Assembly: GCA_947626035.1 (NCBI GenBank)
Contig: CANQQR010000007.1
Location: 1 to 38,701, forward strand
Direction: 5' to 3'
DNA length: 38,701 nt
DNA from: an uncultured Bacilli bacterium
Lineage (GTDB): Bacteria; Bacillota_I; Bacilli_A; RF39; UBA660
Shown here: piece after piece, positions 8,070 to 15,565 of the stretch
Position numbering within the stretch: the first letter of the stretch is position 1
Layout of the letters: each line of letters opens with the position of its first letter
Notes under the pieces: generated by a model
The model's input: only the letters and a program-made list of their open reading frames with translations
The model's database searches: none
What the model was told of the DNA's origin: nothing
Translations under genes and position numbers: made by a program

Positions 8070-9215
8070 TTAGACTGCTTCACTTGCTGAAACAGTTAAG
8101 CTTAATTCCCCGCTACCTGTTTTTTGTTTACTATCAGTAACTTTAATAGTAGCTGAGTATGTTTTTTCAGTCAATTTAGTTTTAACTTTTACGTTTCCGC
8201 TAGTATCAACTTCAAAACTATCTTTATCAGTACCCTCTACTTCATAAGTAAATGGTGCTGTTCCTCCAGTAACACTAACTGTTGCTACTGTTTGTCCAAC
8301 TTCTACTTGTGGACTATCAGTTTTTAAATCTTCTTGTGAATTAGTTACTGTTACTTTTGTTATTTCAGGGTCAACCTTACTCACTTTTTTTTTTACAATA
8401 ACAGCTTTAGTGTTAGTAACAGTATCAGTGTATACCATACGTCCTTGTAATGCACTAGCACCTATATGTTTACCATCACTTAAATTATTGATAGTTGGAT
8501 TTACTTTCCATTCATCAATAGCTTGACACCAGTCAATACCATAGATAATATATTCAGCTTCCTCCTTACCATCGGTTAAGTCTTGAACTATTACATTAAC
8601 ACCGTTTATTTTACCTACTACACCATTACGCGCTAATTCAGCACCGATTTGACTTGATGTATTAGAATATTTTTGGTCTGTTAATAGTAATGTTTCAGTT
8701 TCATAACTAATAGCAACATACATTCTTTCTTTTGGTACACCCATTTTTGCTAATACTGCTATATCTTTTACAATATTAGAATACACGTTTTGCTCTGTAC
8801 AATCTTCTTGTGTACTTGCTGTACCTTTAAGCAATGCTGCTATTGCACTCTTTTCAAGTGTTGATGCTATTACATATGCACCACTTTCTAATCTTTGTGC
8901 TACTAGGTTATCTGGTACAGCTGAAGCTTCGTAACCATCGATTAGTTCATTAATAGCTTTATGATTATCAACTGGAATGTTTAAATACTCAGTTGCACTT
9001 TGACTTAAATCAGTTCCTGATTTTACATCGTAATCACTTATTTTAACGTCCATTTCCCTTTTAGGAACCTTAACAGCACCTGCTGTTGGACGACCCTCAT
9101 AATCTTTACTAAATGTATTTCTTATTTTTAAACTTGGTCTCATTAATTTTACGATAGCGTTAGCATATCTTTCTTGTCTTTCATGAGTACCATTTGCTCC
9201 TATTGCGTTTGCCTT
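8070..9215 (-). CDS. Major capsid protein with C-terminal Ig-like domain, AAG start
   Basis: From AAG at 9213-9215 the product has 381 residues and begins x-ANAIGANGTHERQERYANAI. Residues up to about 278 form the HK97-fold-like shell protein. A KVSKVDPE linker and an Ig-like domain of about 90 residues follow. AAAGGAG lies 10 nt before AAG. A GTG at 9222-9224 is in frame, but it lies one base after the ribosome site, far too close for use. In related phages capsid proteins often begin M-A-N, which fits translation from this AAG (recollection). A run of ten A residues lies at the shell/Ig join. Confidence 0.88.
   Translation of the reverse strand, partial: KANAIGANGTHERQERYANAIVKLMRPSLKIRNTFSKDYEGRPTAGAVKVPKREMDVKISDYDVKSGTDLSQSATEYLNIPVDNHKAINELIDGYEASAVPDNLVAQRLESGAYVIASTLEKSAIAALLKGTASTQEDCTEQNVYSNIVKDIAVLAKMGVPKERMYVAISYETETLLLTDQKYSNTSSQIGAELARNGVVGKINGVNVIVQDLTDGKEEAEYIIYGIDWCQAIDEWKVNPTINNLSDGKHIGASALQGRMVYTDTVTNTKAVIVKKKVSKVDPEITKVTVTNSQEDLKTDSPQVEVGQTVATVSVTGGTAPFTYEVEGTDKDSFEVDTSGNVKVKTKLTEKTYSATIKVTDSKQKTGSGELSLTVSASEAV
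8385..8394 (-). other. A10 run at the capsid/Ig-domain join
   Basis: The mRNA reads GT followed by ten A residues and GTGAGTAAG. In frame 0 the Ig-like domain is read. A shift of -1 reads AGT GAG TAA and stops; a shift of +1 gives TGA at once. Either shift would make a capsid protein without the Ig domain. Whether slippage occurs is unknown. Confidence 0.45.
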
Positions 9216-9233
9216 TAAAATCACTCTCCTTTA

Positions 9234-9767
9234 CTAAAAGGCTTCTGGGTGTTTTGCTTTTAATATTGCAAGTACACCGTCCTCTTCTGCATTTGGAATC
9301 TTTTTTACACCTACACCTGTATTATTTGTAGTAGTAGGTTCAGTTTTAAGATATTTAGGGTTTTCTTTTAAAAACACCTTTAAATTATCTTCAAAATCCC
9401 CCTCCATTTTTGATACTTTAAAAACTACATAATCCACGTCTTCTGCATTAACACCACTTTTTAATACTTGATTTTCTTGCTTTAATGAGATATTTTCGTT
9501 TGTAGTATCAGTAAGTTTTTGATTAAACTCACTTTGTTTTTGAGTTTCAGTTTTTTGACTTTCTTTCCAATCATTAAATGCTTTTAGTTCTTCCTTACTT
9601 GGAACTTTTTTACGTTCTTTAGCAAGCATTGCATTTACTTCTTCTTGAGTAAAAGTCTTAACCTCTTCTCCCTCAGTTTTATTTTCTGTTTGAGTAACAG
9701 CTCCCTCAGTTTTTTCTTTTGCTGGTTCAGTTTGAGTAACTGGTTCAGTTTCTTGTTTATTTTCCAT
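9234..9767 (-). CDS. Phage scaffold protein (GP20-like)
   Basis: This 177-residue protein is highly charged and lies just before the capsid gene. It starts with a T/E/K-rich disordered region, contains FTQEEVNAMLAKERKK (typical of the minor structural GP20 scaffold family), continues as a coiled coil (QKLTDTTNENISLKQENQVLKSG) and ends in a basic/mixed tail. Scaffolds guide shell assembly and then leave the capsid. GGAGG lies 4 nt before ATG. Confidence 0.85.
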   Translation of the reverse strand: MENKQETEPVTQTEPAKEKTEGAVTQTENKTEGEEVKTFTQEEVNAMLAKERKKVPSKEELKAFNDWKESQKTETQKQSEFNQKLTDTTNENISLKQENQVLKSGVNAEDVDYVVFKVSKMEGDFEDNLKVFLKENPKYLKTEPTTTNNTGVGVKKIPNAEEDGVLAILKAKHPEAF

Positions 9768-9845
9768 TTTTCCTCCATTTTTATTAAGGGTAACAAAGTA
9801 ATTCCCTCGCCTTAATCTCTTTATTGTCTAACTAAGTAAAAGACA

Positions 9846-9874
9846 TAATAAAAACCCGATATTTCTATCAGGTT
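9846..9874 (-). terminator. Terminator downstream of structured RNA
   Basis: On the minus strand AACCTGATA-GAAA-TATCGGGTT forms a 9-bp stem with one G-U pair and a GAAA loop, followed by TTTATTAT. It lies between the structured RNA and the scaffold gene. Confidence 0.8.
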
Positions 9875-9878
9875 ATTT

Positions 9879-10039
9879 GTGCTATCTTATAAGCACTGCA
9901 CTAACTAATAAAATTTCGATTCCATTCCGCTATAAAGTATTCTATATCATATGTTCAAATACTTCCTTATAGGGTTCTACTACTCATTGTACTTTTGAGA
10001 CCTCTCTTCATTAGTTAGTACACTACTTACAAAGTAGTG
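9879..10039 (-). ncRNA. Structured RNA of unknown class in the late operon
   Basis: No gene fits this stretch. The minus strand shows a 5' hairpin (8 bp, 10021-10039), then a perfect 10-bp closing helix (ACTAACTAAT at 10010-10019 with its complement at 9900-9909) around 100 nt. Inside is a two-part hairpin (CTATAA/TTATAG, then AAGTATT/AATACTT, 9930-9972). A further imperfect hairpin (9879-9896) and a terminator follow. I do not recognise a known class. It lacks the CUGAUGA core of a hammerhead. It could be a small RNA cut from, or ended within, the late transcript. Between the terminator and the scaffold gene, TTAAGG...CCTTAA can form another hairpin. Confidence 0.55.
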
Positions 10040-10040
10040 C

Positions 10041-10075
10041 ATAATAAAAGCACTCTATTTATTTTTGAGTGCTTT
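10041..10075 (-). terminator. Terminator at the end of the 62-residue gene
   Basis: AAAGCACTC pairs with GAGTGCTTT (10047-10055 and 10067-10075), followed on the minus strand by TATTAT. It overlaps the 3' end of the small gene and precedes the structured RNA. Confidence 0.8.
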
Positions 10076-10247
10076 GTTCATTATCATCATCTCTTATAAT
10101 ATTGTCATCTGGTAAATTTATGTATTCTTCATATTTTTTTCTTATCTCTTCTGGTACATCTTTCTTTAATTCATCGCAACATTTTTCTTTATTGAAAACT
10201 AAATACGGTTTTAACACTTTATATAATTCAAATGCTTTTGGATTCAT
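10059..10247 (-). CDS. Small protein of unknown function, 62 residues
   Basis: The ATG overlaps the upstream stop as ATGA and follows AAAGGAGTG by a good distance. The product begins MNPKAFELYKVLKPYL and ends with an acidic stretch (PDDNIIRDDDNEQ). I do not recognise a family. Two cysteines side by side (CCDE) are not enough for a metal site. Its place between the MuF-like gene and scaffold suggests a small late accessory protein. Confidence 0.6.
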   Translation of the reverse strand: MNPKAFELYKVLKPYLVFNKEKCCDELKKDVPEEIRKKYEEYINLPDDNIIRDDDNEQSTQK

Positions 10248-12013
10248 TTTATCACTCCTTTATCTTTTAAATATTCTCTCATAGCATTTCCTAATTCATT
10301 AGTTTCTCCAAGTTCCATATTAGCAAAGCATTCGGCAAAAAATTCTTTTGGATTATTATCTTTTCTACCATATAAACTAATCACTTCTTCTAAATCTATA
10401 TTAGGATTATTTCTTTTAGCTATTGCTATTATATCATTTTTTACTTCGTTAGCAAAGTTAGTATAACCAATGCTATTCCCATTCGGAAAATTATCTTTAA
10501 ATAATTTCATCTCTAATGTATGTCCAAATTCATGTGTCATTGCATATATATCATAATTTTCTTTTGCACATGGCATAAACCATTTTTCATTTACCATCTC
10601 ATCTGTACATTTAATCAGCACATCTTTATTATAAAAATATTTAAAAGAGGAGTTAATATTTAAAAAATCCATTTCTTTATTATAAGAAATAGCACCAATA
10701 TATTCATTTGTATTCTTAACATAATATGTGGCATTTTGATTCTTATAAAAATCAATTATATTATATTTCTCACTTAATTTATTTATTTGATTAACATTTC
10801 TTTTTAATAATTTACTATCCATTTTACTCAATGAGTCATCAGCTATTATTCCAGCAGAGTTCAATGTATCAACTATATATTTACTAGGCTTTAAATTTAC
10901 TTTGGTTTCTTTATAACCATTTACATATTCTCTAGTAAAATCTCTTTTTAAATTATTTTGTTCTGTAAATTCTTTTGTTCTTAGTTGCCACTCTTTTGTC
11001 TTATATTTTGCTTTAGAATATAATTCTAAATCTTCACTAGATTTAAACATCTCAGCTTTACGTTTCCATTTTCTAGTTCCCCTTTCCAAGTATCTTTGGT
11101 GTTGTGATAACTTATAAGCTTTTGCTGTTTCTTCTTGTGTATATTTTTTTAATTCATTACCTTTTTTATCTCCGTAATATGGTTCAAAGTAATGTTTACA
11201 ATTTATTCCTCCTAGTCCGTCTACTTCTCCGTAGTGTGTCACTTCTATTAAGTCTTCGCGCTTTATAATAGTGCCTTGCCAAGGGAAGTGATTAGGTCTA
11301 CACGCTAGATGTTCACTTATTTTTATATATTCACATTGAAGTTCATTTGCTACTTCCATGTTTATATTATTGCTTAATTGTCTAACTGCGGTTAATGTTT
11401 CACGTCTTACAGTACCCTCTATATCATAATTTCTAATTCCTACTATATTACCGTTTTCGTCTGTTGTTTGATAAGTCAAAGTGGTTAGTCCTTTATTAGA
11501 TAAATCATTAATTGCTTCTCTTATTGCTTCTTGGTATGAGTGAGTTCCCATTGATGTTTTTAAATATGTGCTCTCTACGATGCATAAATAAGCGTTTCTA
11601 GTCGATAAATCAATTTTACTAGACATTTGTATGAACTGATTATTTAATTCGTTATACGCGAAATTAATCATGTTAGAAATGGTGTAATTATTTTTTAATA
11701 TGTCTGGATTAATTTTTAGTTGCTCATCTTCAAATAATCTTCTATACTTTTCATAATTAACAACTTGTATACCAATATCATTTAAAGCTTGATAAACTTT
11801 ATCACTGGTTGTTTTTGTTGCTCTTGCTATATACTTAACCACTTCATCATTAAACAATCCCATTTCTTCTAATTTCTTTATTCTCCAGTAATCGCTATTT
11901 AAGAACTCTTCTTTAACTGAAAAATGACTTGCTATTATATTTAGCAACTCATTTTCAATGTCTTCATACATATTAGTTAATGGTTTTATTGCTTTTTCAA
12001 TTTTTTCGTCCAT
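10244..12013 (-). CDS. Minor capsid protein (MuF/min_cap2-like) with C-terminal zinc metallopeptidase domain
   Basis: The 589-residue product follows portal. The N-terminal 350 residues match the phage minor capsid protein 2 type: helices, then NELQCEYIKISEHLACRPNHFPWQG... and GGINCKHYFEPYY, a Cys/His pattern usual there. The last 220 residues carry HEFGH (in MTHEFGHTLEM) and a later EFFAECFAN, which together fit a zinc-binding gluzincin-like site with a third acidic ligand. MuF proteins with toxin-like C-terminal domains are known; they are packed in the head and may enter the next cell with the DNA. That fate is an inference here. AGGTGG lies 6 nt before ATG. Confidence 0.85.
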   Translation of the reverse strand: MDEKIEKAIKPLTNMYEDIENELLNIIASHFSVKEEFLNSDYWRIKKLEEMGLFNDEVVKYIARATKTTSDKVYQALNDIGIQVVNYEKYRRLFEDEQLKINPDILKNNYTISNMINFAYNELNNQFIQMSSKIDLSTRNAYLCIVESTYLKTSMGTHSYQEAIREAINDLSNKGLTTLTYQTTDENGNIVGIRNYDIEGTVRRETLTAVRQLSNNINMEVANELQCEYIKISEHLACRPNHFPWQGTIIKREDLIEVTHYGEVDGLGGINCKHYFEPYYGDKKGNELKKYTQEETAKAYKLSQHQRYLERGTRKWKRKAEMFKSSEDLELYSKAKYKTKEWQLRTKEFTEQNNLKRDFTREYVNGYKETKVNLKPSKYIVDTLNSAGIIADDSLSKMDSKLLKRNVNQINKLSEKYNIIDFYKNQNATYYVKNTNEYIGAISYNKEMDFLNINSSFKYFYNKDVLIKCTDEMVNEKWFMPCAKENYDIYAMTHEFGHTLEMKLFKDNFPNGNSIGYTNFANEVKNDIIAIAKRNNPNIDLEEVISLYGRKDNNPKEFFAECFANMELGETNELGNAMREYLKDKGVIK

Positions 12014-12023
12014 AGTAGACCAC

Positions 12024-13448
12024 CTACTCTGTCATATCAAATTCACTTCCATCAGTTATTGTTTGATTTTGGATTTCTTCATTCATTTTAGTAGCAAATT
12101 CTTGTGCTTCCTCGTCAGTCATTTTATAAACCCTTTTATAATATTCTGCTTTACTAATTAATTTAGAATTGTATTCACTCATAGCTTGTTGTCTTATCTT
12201 GTCAGTGTCTTCTATAATACTGTCGTCTGGATTAATACTTACTGTTTTATATTTTATATTTTCCATCTCACATACAGTTTTTATTAACTCTTCTAAACAA
12301 TTGTAAATAGGGTTTTGATGATGTACTTTAGTTCTATATGTATCAGAATTAACGCTTATTACTTCTGTAGCGGTCTTAACGCTAGTTCCATCAAATTTAT
12401 AATAATTACTTCCTAATCCTACATTAGAACTTAAATAATTGAGTTCCGCGTTTATTGCGTCCACGTGTTCTTTTGTTCTTAACTCAAAATTAATGTCTTT
12501 AATTCCGTCTTGTTCCAAACCATTTACCGCTACATATACTTCGTCGTTCATATCAAAATATGATATAACTTGTTGGTTACCGTTTTTATCTACCCCAGTA
12601 ACTTGTCCTTTTATCGCAGCACGTGGAACTATGATTCTTCTTTTTCCTGTAATAAATTCTCTATCAAAACTATCATACTTAGTATCTATCGCTTTAAACT
12701 TGTCAAGTTGATTTGCTAGAACAGAAATACCAAAAGGACTTCCTGTATCTAAATTATTTGCAATAGGTAACTTCCATACTTGAAATCTTGGACAAGAAGT
12801 GGGTATTATTTCAGTTTCTTCGACATTTGGAAACTTTGTTTTAAAATCAATATTCTTTCCTAATTCAGTATCTGTAGTTGAACAATATAATTCATTTGTT
12901 TTTCTATATTCTCCGTTTTCATATTCATGATAAGTTAGTAATGTATAGTATTTTTTATCTTCAATAGTTCTACTAATAGTTACAATACCATTTATGTAAT
13001 TATTAGTATATTTGTATGGTAAAACAACATCTCCATCAATATAATCAATAATTGTTTTTTCGTCTTTTTTATATTCAACTGTAACCATAGTACCTAAAGC
13101 ATATAACTTTTCTATAAACATTGGAAAATTTATTTGAAAATCATTTTCTTTACTATTTAAAACCTTTAACAATTGTTTTGTAGCATTAGGTTTATCTAAT
13201 CTTAATTCTACTTTTTCACTATAAATTAATTTTGAAAAATCTTCACAAAGTTTTTTTGCCATGTTTAAAGTTTTGCGTTCTTTCGTTTCTGTTTTTCCGT
13301 CTACTGTCTTAACATTATAAAAATGAAACTTGTTAACATTACCTCGATACCACTGTTTCCAAATTGCCATAAAATCGTAAATATCTCCAATGACAACATT
13401 AACATTTTTCTTACTTAGTACTTCTTGAATATTATTGTATAATGTCTT
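12024..13448 (-). CDS. Portal protein (SPP1-like), AAG start
   Basis: From AAG at 13446-13448 the product has 474 residues. It begins x-TLYNNIQEVLSKKNVNVV, followed by IAIWKQWYRGN-like sequence, the usual N-terminal pattern of this portal family (a helix, then W-x-x-WY-x-G). AAAGGAG lies 9 nt before AAG. The terL stop TGA is in the same frame three codons before it, so no standard start is possible upstream. The first ATG (13368-13370) lies 26 codons inside, has no Shine-Dalgarno sequence and would leave an 84-bp gap after terL. The AAG start reduces the gap to 6 bp. Confidence 0.9.
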   Translation of the reverse strand, partial: KTLYNNIQEVLSKKNVNVVIGDIYDFMAIWKQWYRGNVNKFHFYNVKTVDGKTETKERKTLNMAKKLCEDFSKLIYSEKVELRLDKPNATKQLLKVLNSKENDFQINFPMFIEKLYALGTMVTVEYKKDEKTIIDYIDGDVVLPYKYTNNYINGIVTISRTIEDKKYYTLLTYHEYENGEYRKTNELYCSTTDTELGKNIDFKTKFPNVEETEIIPTSCPRFQVWKLPIANNLDTGSPFGISVLANQLDKFKAIDTKYDSFDREFITGKRRIIVPRAAIKGQVTGVDKNGNQQVISYFDMNDEVYVAVNGLEQDGIKDINFELRTKEHVDAINAELNYLSSNVGLGSNYYKFDGTSVKTATEVISVNSDTYRTKVHHQNPIYNCLEELIKTVCEMENIKYKTVSINPDDSIIEDTDKIRQQAMSEYNSKLISKAEYYKRVYKMTDEEAQEFATKMNEEIQNQTITDGSEFDMTE

Positions 13449-13454
13449 TTTAAA

Positions 13455-14813
13455 TCACTCCTTTATTCCTAATTTTTGTAAATTATCTTTTACCCAGTAT
13501 TGATACATATCGCATGTATGGTCAGCATAATAATATGAACTATCTTTAGCCCATGTGTTGTAATATTCTTCTGTTAATTCTTTTTCTGTTTTATCTGGAA
13601 TAGGTTTACCTTTTTCTACACTTCCCTCTAGCCATTGATAATTCTCTATTTCCTTTTTAAATATTTTATTATTGTTATTGTTTAATACTCTTATTTTTCC
13701 TTTAGATATAAATTCCTGTGAATAATCTATTAATTCTTCTTTGTCTTTACCTTTATTAACCGGGTGGAAGACTTTACCATAATCTGTGTACAATTGATTT
13801 CTCAACGCTCCCTCTGCGCTATCTATTGTTTCGGTATCAATTCCACAATCATACTCTCGTATTTTTGCGGTCTCAAAATTAAATATGTCTCTTGATAATT
13901 CACTAGGAGCCTTTTTTATTTGTTTTTCATGAGGGGAATAATAATACAAATCTAATATATAAAAATACCCATCACTTCCCAAACCAATAGCTCCGCAAGT
14001 GGTTGCAGATGTTTGGTGCCCTCCATCAACACTGAAATCTATATATAATATCTTAATCTTATTTACTTCTAAATAATTGCTATCAACCCATTCGAATAAA
14101 TCAGGATTATAAATAAGTCCATCTAAACCAATTACTTCTCCTAGATACATCCACCTGTACCGCTTATTATCGTAAACCTTTAGTCGTTCCGCTTCATCTA
14201 AAAACATTTTACCTAACCACTTAGCTGGTACTGTTCTATAATCACTATCAGTTGTCAACACGTCAGGTCTATTTTTCATTTCCTCAACCCATTGATTAAC
14301 CCAATGAAATTTATTTTTAGGTGGATTATACGAATATAAACTAATAAACCAATCATCATTGCCACGTGAAAATGTAGCTATTATTTGGTCTAGTTCTTCT
14401 TTATCTTTAAACTCAGTTGTTTCTTCAAACCAAACTATTTTAATTGGTGTATTTTCGTCTATCATACCTTTTAATTTTTCATAATCGTCTGCTCCAGCGA
14501 AATAAATTGTATTTCCATTTAGTAACTTTATTCTCATAGGTTGAACAGTACAATCATAATCGACATTTTGTATCAAACCTAAACGTCTTGCAGCACGTTT
14601 TATTTCTTTATAAACACTATCTCTTAATGTGTTTTGATATTTTCTAATAACAATAGCACTACAATCAGTTTCGTTTAAGCAATGAAATACTACTTTTAAA
14701 GCATTTTTACTTGTTTTAGTAGAACCTCTACCGCCTTTATCTATTTGTCGTGGTTTTTTTGAATTAAATGTTTTCCAAAATGATGGTGCTATTACCTCTG
14801 TGAGTTTTATCAT
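13455..14813 (-). CDS. terL: Terminase large subunit
   Basis: The 452-residue protein is the DNA-packaging motor. The ATPase has a Walker-A-like loop (KGGRGSTKTSKNA, about residues 26-38) and Walker B with catalytic Glu (IKIVWFEETTEF). The C-terminal nuclease has acidic residues in LYIDFSVDGGH, IDTETIDSAEGAL and YYADHTCDMYQYW. It is of the PBSX/phage T4-like terminase type. The ATG overlaps the terS stop (TAAATGA), with GGTGATGAG upstream, so it is likely translated by coupling to terS. That would tie it to the AAG start of terS. Confidence 0.93.
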   Translation of the reverse strand: MIKLTEVIAPSFWKTFNSKKPRQIDKGGRGSTKTSKNALKVVFHCLNETDCSAIVIRKYQNTLRDSVYKEIKRAARRLGLIQNVDYDCTVQPMRIKLLNGNTIYFAGADDYEKLKGMIDENTPIKIVWFEETTEFKDKEELDQIIATFSRGNDDWFISLYSYNPPKNKFHWVNQWVEEMKNRPDVLTTDSDYRTVPAKWLGKMFLDEAERLKVYDNKRYRWMYLGEVIGLDGLIYNPDLFEWVDSNYLEVNKIKILYIDFSVDGGHQTSATTCGAIGLGSDGYFYILDLYYYSPHEKQIKKAPSELSRDIFNFETAKIREYDCGIDTETIDSAEGALRNQLYTDYGKVFHPVNKGKDKEELIDYSQEFISKGKIRVLNNNNNKIFKKEIENYQWLEGSVEKGKPIPDKTEKELTEEYYNTWAKDSSYYYADHTCDMYQYWVKDNLQKLGIKE

Positions 14814-15194
14814 TTACTCATCACCATTTGGCAAATCATTTATTATAGTTACTCTATTTTCAACAGTAGTATCAATAGACTGTTTATCTTGCCAACCGAA
14901 ATTATTTTTTAAATTGAAAATAACCCCAGTAGCAATACCACTTTTAAATAAGCAACATTCGACAAATTCCTGTACTCTTTCTTTAGCTTTTTTTATAGTG
15001 TGGCTAAATTCATCTTCATAATCTTGCTCATACCTTAATAGACTTTTTCGGTCCATGTCTAAATATAAAGCTAGTCCAGTGATAGTATAAGGTCTTTTTT
15101 TCTTGTCGCAAAATTCAAAATACTCATCGATTAATTGTTGCAATTCATCTACCGTTTTGTATTTTCTCGGTCTTCCAACTTTTTTATCTTCCTT
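14814..15194 (-). CDS. terS: Terminase small subunit, AAG start
   Basis: The 126-residue product has KVGRPRKYKTVDELQQLIDEYF, then a helix-turn-helix (ITGLALYLDMDRKSLLRYE) and a helical oligomerisation region, as in small terminases that choose the packaging site. AAGGTGG lies 5 nt before AAG (15192-15194). A GTG at 15201-15203 is in frame but is itself part of that ribosome site. Only weak AAAG lies before it, so GTG is less likely but not excluded. The gene begins 22 bp after the CCA end of the initiator-like tRNA, so tRNA processing would trim its mRNA leader. Confidence 0.85.
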   Translation of the reverse strand, partial: KEDKKVGRPRKYKTVDELQQLIDEYFEFCDKKKRPYTITGLALYLDMDRKSLLRYEQDYEDEFSHTIKKAKERVQEFVECCLFKSGIATGVIFNLKNNFGWQDKQSIDTTVENRVTIINDLPNGDE

Positions 15195-15216
15195 TGATAC
15201 CACCTTTCTTTCATAT

Positions 15217-15290
15217 TGGTTGCAGAGACTGGAATTGAACCAGTATCGCTGGCTAAAGAGACCAGTAAGCTACCATTGCTCCACTCTGCG
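15217..15290 (-). tRNA. Initiator-like tRNA with anticodon CUU (predicted to read AAG start codons)
   Basis: The 74-nt cloverleaf is complete. The acceptor is CGCAGAG/CTCTGCA, with C1 x A72 unpaired and the other six pairs intact, then A73 and encoded CCA. The D stem is GAGC/GCTT, giving A11:U24. The anticodon stem CTGGT/GCCAG has G29:C41, G30:C40 and U31.G39. The loop is CTCTTTA, so the anticodon is C34-U35-U36 with U37. The variable loop has 4 nt and the T arm is ACTGG-TTCAATT-CCAGT. C1 x A72 and A11:U24 are marks of bacterial initiator tRNA, and the acceptor and D arm closely match tRNA-fMet. Elongator tRNA-Lys would have a paired 1:72 and usually pyrimidine11:purine24. U35, U36 and A73 suggest charging by lysyl-tRNA synthetase (inference). 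U37 rules out the usual t6A37. Confidence 0.9.
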
Positions 15291-15330
15291 ATATTACCCG
15301 AAACTTTTTCCAGTATTTATTTAATACCGG

Positions 15331-15355
15331 AAAAAAAGAACGTATTTCTACGTTC
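15331..15355 (-). terminator. Terminator in the late leader, upstream of the tRNA
   Basis: On the minus strand GAACGTA-GAAA-TACGTTC is followed by seven T. A second inverted repeat (CCGGTATT/ATACTGG, 15310-15330) follows. I see no promoter between this terminator and the tRNA, so the tRNA and late genes probably need readthrough or antitermination from the promoter near 15,580 (inference). Confidence 0.8.
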
Positions 15356-15383
15356 AGAAAAAAGAATAATAAGGGGTTAATTT

Positions 15384-15535
15384 GTACCATTTAATTGGTA
15401 CTGTACTAAATATAATCTCACATATTGCTACACACTATATAAACTTTATATAATGCTGTCGACATGTTAGCTTCTGTCTGTTGATAATACTTAGTACATT
15501 ACCTATTAAGGGTAACCGTGAGAACAAAAATGAAA
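15384..15535 (-). ncRNA. Structured untranslated leader of the late operon
   Basis: The region 15,295-15,624 has no gene besides the tRNA edge. It holds a palindrome (GTACCA-TTTAAT-TGGTAC, 15384-15401), a long-range stem (GTACTAA at 15403-15409 with TTAGTAC at 15491-15497) around about 80 nt, and a TTACC/GGTAA hairpin (15499-15515). A further GAAATAA/TTATTTC hairpin lies at about 15530-15557. I do not recognise the class. Its place between promoter and terminator suggests a control RNA or small RNA. Confidence 0.45.
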
Positions 15536-15565
15536 TAACTTAACTAAATTTATTTCATTTTACTC

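Noticed and set aside
9222-9224. GTG start of the capsid gene
   Set aside because: It is one base after AAAGGAG, too close for initiation; AAG at 9213-9215 is at a normal distance.
9879-10039. Hammerhead ribozyme
   Set aside because: A GAAA is present but the CUGAUGA core is not.
15217-15290. Ordinary phage elongator tRNA-Lys (CUU)
   Set aside because: The C1 x A72 mismatch, A11:U24 and the close match to tRNA-fMet outside the anticodon argue against an elongator, and AAG starts occur downstream.
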